NCBI GenBank assembly: GCA_902794535.1
Contig: CADBHQ010000001.1
Location: 62,001-126,000, forward strand
Source: Fibrobacter succinogenes
GTDB taxonomy: Bacteria; Fibrobacterota; Fibrobacteria; Fibrobacterales; Fibrobacteraceae
DNA: 64,000 nt
Direction of reading: 5' to 3'
The notes beneath the pieces were generated by a model. That model did no database searches. It was not told where the DNA came from and saw nothing but the letters and a program-made list of their open reading frames with translations. The translations under genes were made by a program, and so were the position numbers. Each line of letters opens with the position of its first letter. Within the stretch, counting starts at the first letter, position 1. Below are positions 34,279 to 43,253 of this stretch, one piece after another.

Positions 34279-35160
34279 TTAGGTTGATGCGTTCTCTTTG
34301 GGCTCTTTTTTCTTCTGCCTGTAAATCAGCACAATCAGCCAGATTAAGCCTGTCAGGAACATGACGCTGCAAAGCGTCTGTCCGCGGCTCATGCCGAACA
34401 GGTCCACGCGGCCAAGGTGTGCATCGGGCCTGCGGAAAAATTCAATGAAGAATCTAAACAGACCATAACCCATCAGGTACAGGCACGGCATCTTGTCGCG
34501 CAGCAGCGGAATGCGTCTTAAGTTGTACAAAACCGCAAACAGAATCACGCCTTCGAACAGCATTTCGTAAAGCTGGCTTGGGTGGTGTAGAATCGGGTTC
34601 GTAATCGGACTATCGTGGGCGAGCGGGAACCACATGCCAATGCCGCTTGTAGTGACTTCGCCAAAAAGTTCGCCGTTAATGAAGTTACCCCAGCGGCCCC
34701 AGGTGTAGGCGAGCGGAGCCAGCATAAAGCAAAGGTTCAGACCTTCCCACACGTTCATCTTGTTGCGCTTGAGGCCGATGTAGGTGAAAATCGTGCCGAG
34801 AATCATGCCGCCGTGGTAGCTCATGCCCGAAATACCCGTAAAGTGGTAACCGAGCGCATCGTGGGTCATCGGGAAAATGATTTCGGTGGGGTTTGCAAGG
34901 TAGTAGCCAGGCTTGTAAAAGAACACGTAGCCGAGGCGCGCACCGATAATGATACCTGCGATAATCCAGGTGAACAGGCTGTCGAACTGGTCCTTGGTGT
35001 AGCCCAGCTTTTCTTTCTTGTTCACGTGCATCAGCGTCAGGTAGCCCGTCACGAAGGCGAAAATGTACATGATGCCGTACCAGCGCACCGGGAAACTCCC
35101 GAGTGTAAAGGCTGTTCCGTCAAAATAAGAAGGGATTAGATTCCACCATGTCGGTTCCAT
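34279..35160 (-). CDS. lgt: Prolipoprotein diacylglyceryl transferase
   Basis: The 293-aa membrane protein has about seven spans and the Lgt signature GRWGNFINGELFGEVT, together with the H-rich SYHGGMILG and HPSQLYEMLFEGV segments. Lgt moves diacylglycerol from phosphatidylglycerol to the lipobox cysteine of lipoproteins, the first step of their maturation; many lipoproteins in this window would need it. It starts 1 nt after the stop of the penicillin-binding gene, so the two form an operon. Confidence 0.96.
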   Translation of the reverse strand: MEPTWWNLIPSYFDGTAFTLGSFPVRWYGIMYIFAFVTGYLTLMHVNKKEKLGYTKDQFDSLFTWIIAGIIIGARLGYVFFYKPGYYLANPTEIIFPMTHDALGYHFTGISGMSYHGGMILGTIFTYIGLKRNKMNVWEGLNLCFMLAPLAYTWGRWGNFINGELFGEVTTSGIGMWFPLAHDSPITNPILHHPSQLYEMLFEGVILFAVLYNLRRIPLLRDKMPCLYLMGYGLFRFFIEFFRRPDAHLGRVDLFGMSRGQTLCSVMFLTGLIWLIVLIYRQKKKEPKENAST

Positions 35161-35161
35161 T

Positions 35162-36511
35162 TTACTTTCCTTTCTTGGGTAAATATTGGTGTGCCCAGTA
35201 GTTAAACAGCATTCCGGCGACCTGGGTTGCCGGCTGCGAGCGCATGCCCTGCAAGTCGTGCACCTGCATAATCACAAGCACCACCGCCTTGCTTGGGTCT
35301 TCCTTGGATTGCGCAAAACCCATGAACCATTCGTAGCGGCCGTATGGGTCGTGTCCGTCGAGGGAACCCGTCTTTCCGCCGATGGTGAGGGCGTTGAAGT
35401 TCTTGCGGGCCATGTGTCTGGTCGAAATGTTTTTGCGGGCGGTGCCGTGCGTGACCGTGCGAATCATCGCTTCGCGCAGGCCATAATAAGTGTTGTCGCT
35501 GAACTTGCCCACATCAAGCGCGATGCGGCTCTTGGGAGCGAATCCGTCCAAGTTAGCGGCCCAGGGAATTTCCAGCGGCTTTTTCGTGAGAATTGAGCGG
35601 ACCTGTGCGGCTGCAAGGAGCGGGGTCAAAGTGGTGGCTTCCGTAAAGCCGCTGCTGACTTCGGCGAGGCCGTAGCCGGTATCGGGCGGTGCGTAGTTGG
35701 AACGCGGGGGGAGTGCACCCGGGAAGTTCGTATTGTAGCCGAGTTTCTTGGCGGCGCTGCGCAGGCGTTCGGCACCCACGTTCATGCCGACAATTGCCAT
35801 CGGCGGGTTCGCGGACTTGGCGTAGGCGTCTTGCAGTTCGATAAACGGACCCTTGTAGCCTTCCTTGACGCGCAGCTGGTTCTTGTAAAGGTGAATGCTA
35901 GAACCGATCATCGGGATTTGCGATGTGAGTGAGTAGCGGTTCGATTCCATGGCCGCCGAAATGGTGACCGTCTTTGCAAGCGATGCCGCCGGGAAGGTGT
36001 TCTTGATAAAGTAGTCGGGCTTTTCCTGCACGTGGTTGTTGCGGCGTTCGCCCCAGGCAATGATTTCGTTGCTTTGCGGGTCTACCATTAAAATGACCGC
36101 GTGTTCAGGGCGGAATCGGCGAAGCAGGTTGTCGATTTTTTCGGCCATGAAAACATCTTTCTGGGCCTTGATGTGAGCGCTGTCGATGACGTCTGCTTCG
36201 GTCGGATTATCGGGAACCACGGCTGCGGCAACTGTTGCCTGCGTATTCGCCAGGTCTTCGGAGTCTGCCTTCGGGAAAATTCCCGTTTCGCTTAGCTGTT
36301 CGGCCTGCAGGGTAGCGTCGTTTGTGGTTGTAGAATCGATAGCTTCTGCATATTCGTCTTCTTCAGCGGGCTTTTGGGGCTCTTTTTCGCTAAAAATGCA
36401 GGTGCCCATCAGGGCGCTAAGTCCCATAAAAACGGAAAAAACGATAATTCGGTTGCGAATCCTAACGGCGTAGGGGAGCCTTTTTTTCGGAAGGTAATTA
36501 TTATAGTCCAT
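35162..36511 (-). CDS. Penicillin-binding transpeptidase (FtsI/MrdA-like catalytic domain)
   Basis: The 449-aa protein has one N-terminal membrane span (residues 20-38), a short Glu-rich linker and a transpeptidase domain with the three classic motifs: SLAK at 177-180, SAN at 233-235 and KTG at 380-382. The domain starts almost directly after the linker, so the PBP dimerisation module of FtsI/MrdA and the glycosyltransferase of class A enzymes are both absent. It would cross-link peptidoglycan in the periplasm. A compact transpeptidase-only form with a specialised role is possible. It is coupled to lgt. Confidence 0.88.
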   Translation of the reverse strand: MDYNNYLPKKRLPYAVRIRNRIIVFSVFMGLSALMGTCIFSEKEPQKPAEEDEYAEAIDSTTTNDATLQAEQLSETGIFPKADSEDLANTQATVAAAVVPDNPTEADVIDSAHIKAQKDVFMAEKIDNLLRRFRPEHAVILMVDPQSNEIIAWGERRNNHVQEKPDYFIKNTFPAASLAKTVTISAAMESNRYSLTSQIPMIGSSIHLYKNQLRVKEGYKGPFIELQDAYAKSANPPMAIVGMNVGAERLRSAAKKLGYNTNFPGALPPRSNYAPPDTGYGLAEVSSGFTEATTLTPLLAAAQVRSILTKKPLEIPWAANLDGFAPKSRIALDVGKFSDNTYYGLREAMIRTVTHGTARKNISTRHMARKNFNALTIGGKTGSLDGHDPYGRYEWFMGFAQSKEDPSKAVVLVIMQVHDLQGMRSQPATQVAGMLFNYWAHQYLPKKGK

Positions 36512-36526
36512 CTTAAAGTATAAACT

Positions 36527-37072
36527 TTACTTGAAAATCGTCTTGCGGTAGTACTGGAGTTCGGCGATGCTTTCGCGGATGTCGTCCAAGGCCTGGTGCT
36601 TTTCCATCTTCTGGAATTCTGGCAGGTCCGGGTACCAGCGGAAGGTCAGTTCCTTGATAGAACTCACGTCGATGTTTCTGTAGTTCAGCCAGCCGGTCAA
36701 AAGCGGCATGTACTTGTACAGAAAACGCCTGTCTTGCGTAATGGAATTTCCGCAGAGCACGTTTCCGCGTTCGGTGGTGAAGGGCTTGATGAAGTCGAGC
36801 GTCATCTTGTCGGCGTCGGCCATGGTGAGGGTTGACTTGCGGCAGCGTTCCACGAGCCCGCTCTGGGTGTGGTGACGCTTGTTCCAGTCGTCCATGCCTT
36901 CAAAAACGTTTTCGGTTTGGTGAATCGCTAAGACGGGCCCTTCAGCCAAAATATTCAAGTTCGGGTCGGTTACGATCGTCGCAATTTCGAGAATGACGTC
37001 CCTCTCTGGCTCAAGACCCGACATTTCGAGGTCCATCCAGACGAGGTTCGGTGCGCTTTTAATTCTTGCCAT
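36527..37072 (-). CDS. orn: Oligoribonuclease
   Basis: The 181-aa DEDDh exonuclease matches Orn from end to end: VWMDLEMSGLEPERDVILEIATIVTD (Exo I), then LCGNSITQDRRFLYKYMP (Exo II) and HQALDDIRESIAELQYY (Exo III with H and D). The length is standard. It degrades 2-5 nt RNAs, including linear c-di-nucleotides. The start is preceded 8 nt upstream by TAAATTGT, a weaker form of the local promoter box. Confidence 0.96.
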   Translation of the reverse strand: MARIKSAPNLVWMDLEMSGLEPERDVILEIATIVTDPNLNILAEGPVLAIHQTENVFEGMDDWNKRHHTQSGLVERCRKSTLTMADADKMTLDFIKPFTTERGNVLCGNSITQDRRFLYKYMPLLTGWLNYRNIDVSSIKELTFRWYPDLPEFQKMEKHQALDDIRESIAELQYYRKTIFK

Positions 37073-37105
37073 AACGCGGACAATTTAGCAAAAAAATTAG
37101 AGAGG

Positions 37106-37137
37106 CCACACTGATTCGATTTTACTAACGTAAAATC
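37106..37137 (-). repeat. Single copy of the CCACAC-head hairpin repeat
   Basis: CCACACTGATT followed by C and the hairpin GATTTTAC-TAAC-GTAAAATC. It matches the reverse unit at 22162-22193 in 31 of 32 positions (one G to T in the head). It stands between orn and the decayed Rpn-type gene. Confidence 0.8.
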
Positions 37138-37236
37138 TGCTTTGTAAAAAGAAATAAATTTTCGCAAAATTGGCTGCAAAACGCCCTAAAAAAGCGTGTA
37201 TAGAAAGCGGGGGTCAACTTTAACCCAAAGGAAACT

Positions 37237-38194
37237 ATGTACACGCGAAAAAAGAAATGCGCAGACCCGATTCTTGAAATGCTTGGTCTCGGACATCTGT
37301 ACCTGGGCAAAAGGCCGTTGGTGTGGATTCCAGATTTGTATTCCCGAAAAGAATCCGCTGAAAAAAGAAAAACTGACTCAAGCGAACTGCATGACAAGTC
37401 TGTTCCGTATGATACGGGTGAAACTGATCTTTCGGAATATTTCGTGAAAACAAAGACTGACGGACCGTACGCGAGTCTTCTCAGTGATGTCACGTTCAAA
37501 AAGGCTTTCTCGCCGGATACGGAAACTGGTAAAGCCAATCTCATCAATCTACTGAACGATATGCTTAAGGGACAAATCCTGTGCAAGATAAAGGATGTTT
37601 CTTCGCAACAGTCCGAATTGAACGATTCCGGCAGCAAGGCTTCTAGAACATCGATATTTGACCTGCATTGCATTGATGAAGAAGGATGTTATTGCAATTG
37701 CGAGGCACACCGTTTTTAATGACGGTGAAGCGATTCACCGTGCGGGAATTCTCGATTATAAAACACATGAACAATGGGTGGACTGTGCAAACTTTACAGT
37801 TGTGGAATTGTCTAAGATAAAAAGGATTGTTTGCAAAAAAGATGATGATGCGACCAAGTGGATGTTTGTTTTCCGGTATCTAAACCGTCTGGAGCGGCTT
37901 CCGCCTGCGTTAAACGCTGGAAAGTTCAAAGGCTTGCTTGAACCGGCGAAAATAGCTAGATTCAATAAAAAGGAACTTGAAAGGTATAGGCGCACTATGT
38001 ACACGGAATGGGACAGATACGGCGAAGAAGAGGCTTTTGCAGAAGATCATCCTGAATACATCAAGAAAATTGGGGATGAGGCTGTGGCGAAGGTAAATAA
38101 GAAATTTGCGACTCGTGATAAGAAAATAGCTAAATTTTTGCAATCTATAGGCGTTTCCTCTCAAGATATTGCCTCTGCTTTTGCTATCAAGTAA
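37237..38194 (+). pseudogene. Decayed Rpn/PD-(D/E)XK transposase-family gene
   Basis: Two frames carry the two halves of one protein. 37237-37719 codes DVTFKKAFSPDTETGKANLINLLNDML and SIFDLHCIDEEGCYCNCEAHRF, the N-terminal part of PD-(D/E)XK transposase-family proteins (the usual text is '..FK..F....n...L..fLN..L' and 'D..c.de.G....vEmQ'). A different frame from about 37700 to 38194 continues with RAGILDYKTHEQWVDCANFTVVELSKIKR and the helical C-terminus. About 80-100 residues expected after the catalytic Glu are missing. A perfect hairpin, ACGGTGAA-GCGA-TTCACCGT (37722-37741), lies at the junction. Confidence 0.75.
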
Positions 38195-38354
38195 TAATTG
38201 TTCTTAAAGTCTAGTTACAAATGAATTTGGAACGGGTGCCGTACAGGTGCCCATTTTATCTCAAAATTAGCGATTGTGATAAGAATGTAAGTAAAATGTA
38301 ATGTATTTCTAAAAATTAAGGATAAAATAGCTCCATGTAAGTTTACATTTTTTC

Positions 38355-38362
38355 TATATTTG
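38355..38362 (+). promoter_or_regulatory. TAnnTTTG promoter box of fabF, possible leaderless start
   Basis: TATATTTG ends 8 nt before the fabF ATG. No ribosome site fits in the GCCGCCATT between them. If the box is a -7-like element, transcription would begin at or near the ATG. Confidence 0.5.
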
Positions 38363-38370
38363 CCGCCATT

Positions 38371-39603
38371 ATGGAAGAAGTTGTAATTACAGGTATGGGG
38401 TGTGTTTCCGCCCTCGGCAATACGCCGGAACTCCTTTGGAACAACCTGCTGGAAGGTAAATCCGGACTCGCAACGATCGATCGCTTCGACGTGACCAACT
38501 ATCCGATCAAGATAGCTGCCGCCGTCAAGGAATTCGATGGTTCTGAATTTATTTCCCCGCGTGATTCGTCCCGCCTCTCTAGGTGCATCCAGTACGCTGT
38601 GTATGCTTCTTTCCAGGCACTCAAGAACGCCGGTATTTCTCCCGAAAACGAAGATCCGACCCGCTCTGGCGTGATTATCGGTTCCGGTATCGGCGGTATG
38701 CAGATTTATAGCGACTCCGTCGTTTCGCTTTCGAACCGTGGCCCGAGCCGCGTATCTCCGTTCTTCATTCCGATGTCTATCGTGAACATGCCCGCCGGCG
38801 AAGTTTCCAACCGCACTGGCTGGATGGGCCCCTGCTACGCAGTGGTTTCCGCTTGCGCCACCTCTAACCACTCTATCGCCGCCGCCTACGACCAGATCCG
38901 TCTCGGCCGCGCCGATATCATGCTCGCCGGTGGTACCGACGAAACCGTGAACAATGTCGCCCTCGCTGGCTTTACCTCCATGAAGGCCTTGAGCAAGCGT
39001 AACGACGACCCGACGACGGCTTCTCGTCCGTTCGATAAGGACCGCGACGGTTTCGTGATTGGCGAAGGTTCGGGCATTCTCGTTCTCGAAAGCCTTACGC
39101 ACGCTAAGAAGCGTGGCGCCAACATTCTCGCCCGCGTGGCCGGCATCGGCATGAGCGCAGACGCTCACCACATGTCCGCCCCGCGTGAAGACGGCGAAGG
39201 CGTTCGCCTCGCTATCGAAATGGCTCTCCGCGAAGCCGGCATTTCCCCGAAGGATGTGGGCTACGTGAACACCCACGGTACTTCGACCCCGCTCGGCGAC
39301 GTTGCTGAATGCTCCGCCCTCGAGAAGGTCTTTGCCGGCGCCACCGACAGCCTCAAGGTGAACTCCTCCAAGTGCATGATCGGCCACGCTCTCGGCGCCG
39401 CCGGTGCTCTCGAAGCCATCATCACCGTGAAGTCCTTGCAGAATCAGATGATTCACGCGACCACGAACGTGTTCAACCAGGACGAACGCATCCACCTCGA
39501 TGTGTGCGCCAACAAGAACACCAGCCACTCGTTCAACTACGCCATGTCCGATAGCTTCGGCTTCGGTGGCCAGAACAGCGTGCTGCTCCTCGGTCGCAAC
39601 TAA
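38371..39603 (+). CDS. fabF: 3-oxoacyl-ACP synthase II
   Basis: The 410-aa condensing enzyme has the FabF active site: C162 in VSACATSNHSIAAAYDQI, H302 in NTHGTSTPLGD and H339 in NSSKCMIGHALGAAGA. It elongates fatty acids by decarboxylative condensation of malonyl-ACP with acyl-ACP. Strong codon bias suggests high expression. No other fatty-acid genes are adjacent. A long hairpin repeat and a terminator follow. Confidence 0.97.
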   Translation: MEEVVITGMGCVSALGNTPELLWNNLLEGKSGLATIDRFDVTNYPIKIAAAVKEFDGSEFISPRDSSRLSRCIQYAVYASFQALKNAGISPENEDPTRSGVIIGSGIGGMQIYSDSVVSLSNRGPSRVSPFFIPMSIVNMPAGEVSNRTGWMGPCYAVVSACATSNHSIAAAYDQIRLGRADIMLAGGTDETVNNVALAGFTSMKALSKRNDDPTTASRPFDKDRDGFVIGEGSGILVLESLTHAKKRGANILARVAGIGMSADAHHMSAPREDGEGVRLAIEMALREAGISPKDVGYVNTHGTSTPLGDVAECSALEKVFAGATDSLKVNSSKCMIGHALGAAGALEAIITVKSLQNQMIHATTNVFNQDERIHLDVCANKNTSHSFNYAMSDSFGFGGQNSVLLLGRN

Positions 39604-39606
39604 TTC

Positions 39607-39673
39607 AATGTGAAGTGTGAAATGTGTAATGACTAATTAAAAATTATTCATTTCTCATCACACACTACACATT
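39607..39673. repeat. Long imperfect inverted repeat after fabF
   Basis: AATGTGAAGTGTG (39607-39619) pairs with CACACTACACATT (39661-39673) with one mismatch, and the inner sequences continue the stem with about 14 of 19 matches. The outer arms plus inner part make a long AT-rich hairpin separate from the terminator that follows, possibly a small palindromic mobile element. Confidence 0.6.
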
Positions 39674-39677
39674 TACA

Positions 39678-39714
39678 AAAGCCTTCTGGAGTTTCGTTCT
39701 CCGGGGCTTTTTTT
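39678..39714 (+). terminator. Rho-independent terminator after fabF
   Basis: AAAGCC-CTGGAG (with two bulged T) pairs with CTCCGG-GGCTTT around TTTCGTT, followed by a run of T up to 39714. Confidence 0.85.
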
Positions 39715-39843
39715 GTTGTTTTTGAAAAAGGAATATTCCATAATTACATTCCTGCAAAAAAAGTAGGAAACGTTAATCTGATAGCGATAAAATAGATTAT
39801 ATTATAGATGTACCTCATACCCGTAAATCATGGGAGGATTATC

Positions 39844-40356
39844 ATGAAAAAAACAAATCTGCTCGCTTTGTGCATTTTAGCCGTTAGTTTTGGCTTTTTT
39901 GCGTGTTCGGATGATTCCAGTACGGGGAGTGGGACTGTGAACGTTCCTGTAGTTCATAATGTCGCCATGAAGTCGTCCACCGATTATACGGTTAAAAAGC
40001 CTTGCAATAAAGATGAAGATATCGAAAAAGCTATGGTTGCAATAGAAACCGACACCACAAAAACAGTTCCGTTTCTTATGAACGAAGATGGTTCTGCAAC
40101 AGTGACCATGGTGTTTGGTGTATGCAAGATTAATACCATTTTTTATGAGATAAAAAATGATACGCTGTATATTTCAGGAAAGTATATTGGTCAGAGCGAT
40201 TGTTCTGTTAGTACGGATAGTATTTGTACATCAATGGTATATAAATGTATTTGCCTTCAAGAGCTAGAATTGAATATTCCGCCTGAGTTTGTTGGAGCAA
40301 AGTATCTCTATTATTCTGCTAAAAAGACCTATGTTATAGACTATATAAAAAAATAA
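39844..40356 (+). CDS. Small lipoprotein of unknown function
   Basis: ATG 39844 follows GGGAGGATTATC, a strong ribosome site; the frame is open 12 codons earlier but that part has no such site. The 170-aa product has a lipoprotein signal (LAVSFGFFACSDDS) and a short Ser/Thr/Gly linker, then a compact beta-rich domain with four further cysteines-bearing segments (KPCNKD, GVCKIN, SDCSVSTDSIC, YKCICLQ) that could form disulfides. I do not recognise the family. AT-rich codon use differs from fabF. Confidence 0.75.
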   Translation: MKKTNLLALCILAVSFGFFACSDDSSTGSGTVNVPVVHNVAMKSSTDYTVKKPCNKDEDIEKAMVAIETDTTKTVPFLMNEDGSATVTMVFGVCKINTIFYEIKNDTLYISGKYIGQSDCSVSTDSICTSMVYKCICLQELELNIPPEFVGAKYLYYSAKKTYVIDYIKK

Positions 40357-40423
40357 GGTTCGATTAAACCAATCTTTTTACGTAAAGTTGCAATTGTAAA
40401 GAAAAATTTCTATCTTGAAGCCC

Positions 40424-41356
40424 GTGAATTTTTTTCGGGCTTTTATAATTTCTGTCGTTGCGCTCCTGTTTGCAAGCGTTTCCTTGCAGGCGGCTCCCAG
40501 CGATCCGCTGACTTGGCGTGATTCCACGTGGGATTACCGCAGCGAAGACCCTGGTGATACAACCGAACCTTCGGTTGCCAAGGGTGTCGGTGTGGCCTCG
40601 ACGGTTTTGATTGCCTATGGGGCGGCCTATTGGCTTGTTTTCAAGAAGGGCTGGTGGGACGAAGAAGGAAGTCGTTTCCGTTTCGAGAATGACTTTGATT
40701 ACGCCTTGAACCTCGACAAACTCGGCCATTTTGCCTCGGGCGTCATGATGGGCGAGTCCTTTTACGAAGGCTACCGCTGGGCGGGAATTTCCGAGTTTTA
40801 TTCGTACTTGTTCGCAGGCCTTTCTGCGTTTGCAACCCATGTGGCAATTGACGTGAAAGACGGTTATTCGCCGGAATGGGGCTTCAGTATTTTTGACGTG
40901 CTTTCGGGAACGCTAGGCGGCTTCTTGCCGATGGCAGAACGCTATGTCCCCGTGTTCAAGTATGTAGATCTCAAGTGGAGCTACTGGATCAATACCAAAG
41001 CGTATTACAGACAAAGTAAAACAGGCGTGTTTACTGATGACTATTGCAATCAGACCTTCTGGGCTTCGTTCAAGGTTTACCGCATGTTGCCTAAGGCCGT
41101 GCGTCAGTATTATCCGAGCTGGCTTGCGATTGCTGCGGGCTTGAGTATTGACGAGGGCGTGTTCCTGCACGATAAAAACATTACGCCCCATCGCGAAGTC
41201 TATATTGCGCTGGATTACGACCTGGAAGCATTCCGTCCGCAAAGCCGTATGGCACGCACTATCGTGAAGTACCTGAATTACTTCAAGCTGCCGGCCCCCA
41301 CCGTGCAAGTTTATCCCGAATTCCACTGGTATTTGCTGTATCCGATTAAGTTTTAG
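40424..41356 (+). CDS. DUF2279 (YfiM-like) envelope protein
   Basis: The start is uncertain: TTG 40415 and GTG 40424 are in frame, and I prefer GTG 40424, which begins the signal-like NFFRAFIISVVALLFASVSLQA, because TTG overlaps the promoter box TATCTTGA (40411-40418). The ~310-aa protein has the DUF2279 core: LDKLGHFASGVMMGESFYEGYRWAG and DVKDGYSPEWGFSIFDVLSGTLGG, as in YfiM. A C-terminal half of unknown type ends in aromatic strands, so an outer-membrane location is possible. Function is unknown. Confidence 0.75.
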   Translation: MNFFRAFIISVVALLFASVSLQAAPSDPLTWRDSTWDYRSEDPGDTTEPSVAKGVGVASTVLIAYGAAYWLVFKKGWWDEEGSRFRFENDFDYALNLDKLGHFASGVMMGESFYEGYRWAGISEFYSYLFAGLSAFATHVAIDVKDGYSPEWGFSIFDVLSGTLGGFLPMAERYVPVFKYVDLKWSYWINTKAYYRQSKTGVFTDDYCNQTFWASFKVYRMLPKAVRQYYPSWLAIAAGLSIDEGVFLHDKNITPHREVYIALDYDLEAFRPQSRMARTIVKYLNYFKLPAPTVQVYPEFHWYLLYPIKF

Positions 41357-41376
41357 TGCTTCCTACAGCCTACTTT

Positions 41377-41401
41377 CTCTCGTCTCTCGTCTCTCGTCTC
41401 T
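41377..41401. repeat. Short tandem repeat CTCTCGT
   Basis: Three and a half perfect 7-nt copies (CTCTCGT) lie between the DUF2279 gene and the riboflavin genes, immediately upstream of the ribE promoter box. Copy number could vary by slippage. Confidence 0.75.
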
Positions 41402-41413
41402 TATCTAAATTTC

Positions 41414-41421
41414 TATCTTTG
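41414..41421 (+). promoter_or_regulatory. TAnnTTTG promoter box of the riboflavin operon, possible leaderless start
   Basis: TATCTTTG ends 7 nt before the ribE ATG, with CCCCCGT between and no ribosome site. The 72-nt gap is far too short for an FMN riboswitch. Confidence 0.5.
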
Positions 41422-41428
41422 CCCCCGT

Positions 41429-42028
41429 ATGTTTACGGGTATTATTCAATCTACCGGTGAAATCGTTTCTATCGAAAGTAGGGGCGATGCGCTTACCATG
41501 CGCCTTAAGTCACCGGGCTTTTTTAAAAATTGTAAGTTGGGCGACAGTGTCGCCAACGATGGTGTGTGTCTTTCCATTGAATCTTGTACCGATGACGAAG
41601 CCACTTTTTGCCTGATGCACCAGACGGTGGAAAATACGGGCTTTAAGCAGGCCGCTGTCGGTAAGTTGGTGAATTTGGAACTTCCGTGTCGTGCAGACAG
41701 CTTTATGGGCGGTCACTTTGTGATGGGCCATGTGGACTGCATAACCGAAGTCATCAAGGTGACTCCGCGTGAAACGGGTGTCGAAGTGGATTTGAAGCTT
41801 CCGGCTGACCTGCGTCGCTATGTGATTCGCCGCGGTTCGATTTCTCTCAACGGAATCAGCCTGACCGTCGCTGAAAAGTTCGAAGATTCCATTCGCGTGT
41901 GCATTATCCCTGAAACGCTTGCTCGCACGAACCTGCGCAATTGGGTTCCGGGTACAATCGTGAATGTGGAAGTCGACATGCTCGGCAAGTATATTGAAAA
42001 TTATCTGAAGGAACGTGACCTTGCTTAA
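41429..42028 (+). CDS. ribE: Riboflavin synthase, alpha subunit
   Basis: The 199-aa protein begins with the conserved [12 protein letters not shown] and has two lumazine-binding barrels, the second starting near MFTG-like [10 protein letters not shown] and containing [13 protein letters not shown]. It dismutates two 6,7-dimethyl-8-ribityllumazine molecules to riboflavin. It leads the group ribE-ribBA-ribH-nusB and overlaps ribBA by 14 nt. ribD is not in the window. Confidence 0.96.
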   Translation: MFTGIIQSTGEIVSIESRGDALTMRLKSPGFFKNCKLGDSVANDGVCLSIESCTDDEATFCLMHQTVENTGFKQAAVGKLVNLELPCRADSFMGGHFVMGHVDCITEVIKVTPRETGVEVDLKLPADLRRYVIRRGSISLNGISLTVAEKFEDSIRVCIIPETLARTNLRNWVPGTIVNVEVDMLGKYIENYLKERDLA

Positions 42029-43253
42029 TACGATTGAAGAGGCCATAGAAGATTTTAAGAACGGCAAGTTTTTGATTGTGGTCGATGACGAAGACCGCGA
42101 AAACGAAGGCGACTTTGTCATCGCCGCCGAAAAGATTACGCCCGAAAAGGTGAACTTCATGCTCCACGAAGGTCGTGGCGTGCTTTGCGCACCGCTGCCG
42201 ATCAAGCGTTGCCATGAACTGAACCTCACGCGGCAGACCGCCGAGAATACCTCGATTTTGGGCACGCCCTTTACCATCATGGTCGACAAGATTGAAGGCT
42301 GCACCACGGGTGTATCCGCTCACGACCGCGCTGCAACGATTCTCGCTCTTTCGGACCCGAATTCCAAGCCGAGTGATTTCGGTCGGCCGGGGCATATTTC
42401 GCCCCTGTACGCCCAGGAAGAGGGCGTACTCCGTCGCGCAGGCCATACCGAAGCGGCTGTAGACCTGGCAAGACTGGCGGGCCTGCGCCCGGCGGCCGCA
42501 TTGATCGAAATCATGAACGAAGACGGCACCATGGCTCGTATGCCGCAGCTTCAGGAAGTCGCAAAGAAGTTTGGTCTCAAGATTATCTCGATCCGCGACC
42601 TGATCGACTATCGTCTGAGAAACGAAAAGCTGGTGCAGCGCGTTGCCGCTCCGCATGTGTCGACCAAGTACGGCGACTTTACCGCCTACGCTTACAAGAG
42701 CAAGACCGACGGCGTAGAACATGTGGCTTGGGTTGCAGGAAACCCCGACTTCAGCAAGCCGGTGTACGTGCGCGTGCATAGCGAATGCCTTACGGGCGAT
42801 ATCTTTGGTAGCCTGCGTTGCGATTGTGGCGAACAGCTGGCCGCCGCCATGAAGTTCATTGGCGAGCACGGCGGCGTGTTCCTTTACATGCGCGGTCAGG
42901 AAGGCCGTGGAATCGGTCTCTGCAACAAGCTCCGCGCTTACGAACTGCAAGAAAAGGGCATGGACACGGTCGAAGCGAACTTGCACCTTGGGTTCAAGTC
43001 GGACCTGCGCCAGTACGGTACGGGCGCCCAGATTCTGGCAGACCTCGGCGTCAAGGAAATGCGACTGCTCACGAACAACCCGAGCAAGATTTCGGGCATT
43101 ACGGCCTATGGCCTTAAAATCGTGGAACGCGTGCCGATCGAAATTAAGCCGAACAAGGAAAACTTGTTCTACCTGCTCACAAAGCAGAAGAAGATGGGAC
43201 ACCAGCTGCACGTGGATGCCGCTGCCGAAGCGAATTTGAAAGAGGATAAGTAA
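42015..43253 (+). CDS. ribBA: Bifunctional DHBP synthase / GTP cyclohydrolase II
   Basis: The 412-aa fusion has an N-terminal RibB domain with the acidic metal site [13 protein letters not shown] and HDRAATI, and a C-terminal RibA domain with zinc ligands in [21 protein letters not shown] and the [10 protein letters not shown] loop. It supplies both riboflavin precursors, from ribulose-5-phosphate and GTP. The GTG start 42015 lies only 2 nt after AAGGA; TTG 42021 has better spacing and would shorten the protein by two residues. It overlaps ribE and is joined directly to ribH. Confidence 0.96.
   Translation: MTLLNTIEEAIEDFKNGKFLIVVDDEDRENEGDFVIAAEKITPEKVNFMLHEGRGVLCAPLPIKRCHELNLTRQTAENTSILGTPFTIMVDKIEGCTTGVSAHDRAATILALSDPNSKPSDFGRPGHISPLYAQEEGVLRRAGHTEAAVDLARLAGLRPAAALIEIMNEDGTMARMPQLQEVAKKFGLKIISIRDLIDYRLRNEKLVQRVAAPHVSTKYGDFTAYAYKSKTDGVEHVAWVAGNPDFSKPVYVRVHSECLTGDIFGSLRCDCGEQLAAAMKFIGEHGGVFLYMRGQEGRGIGLCNKLRAYELQEKGMDTVEANLHLGFKSDLRQYGTGAQILADLGVKEMRLLTNNPSKISGITAYGLKIVERVPIEIKPNKENLFYLLTKQKKMGHQLHVDAAAEANLKEDK

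Noticed and set aside
40357..40380. tRNA-like GGTTCGATT segment
   Set aside because: No acceptor or anticodon stems surround it; at most a weak hairpin with a short T-run after the lipoprotein gene.
41366..41401. CRISPR-like short repeats
   Set aside because: The 7-nt units are directly adjacent with no spacers.
41357..41428. Possible FMN riboswitch upstream of the riboflavin genes
   Set aside because: Only 72 nt are available, a tandem repeat fills part of it, and the conserved RFN blocks are absent.
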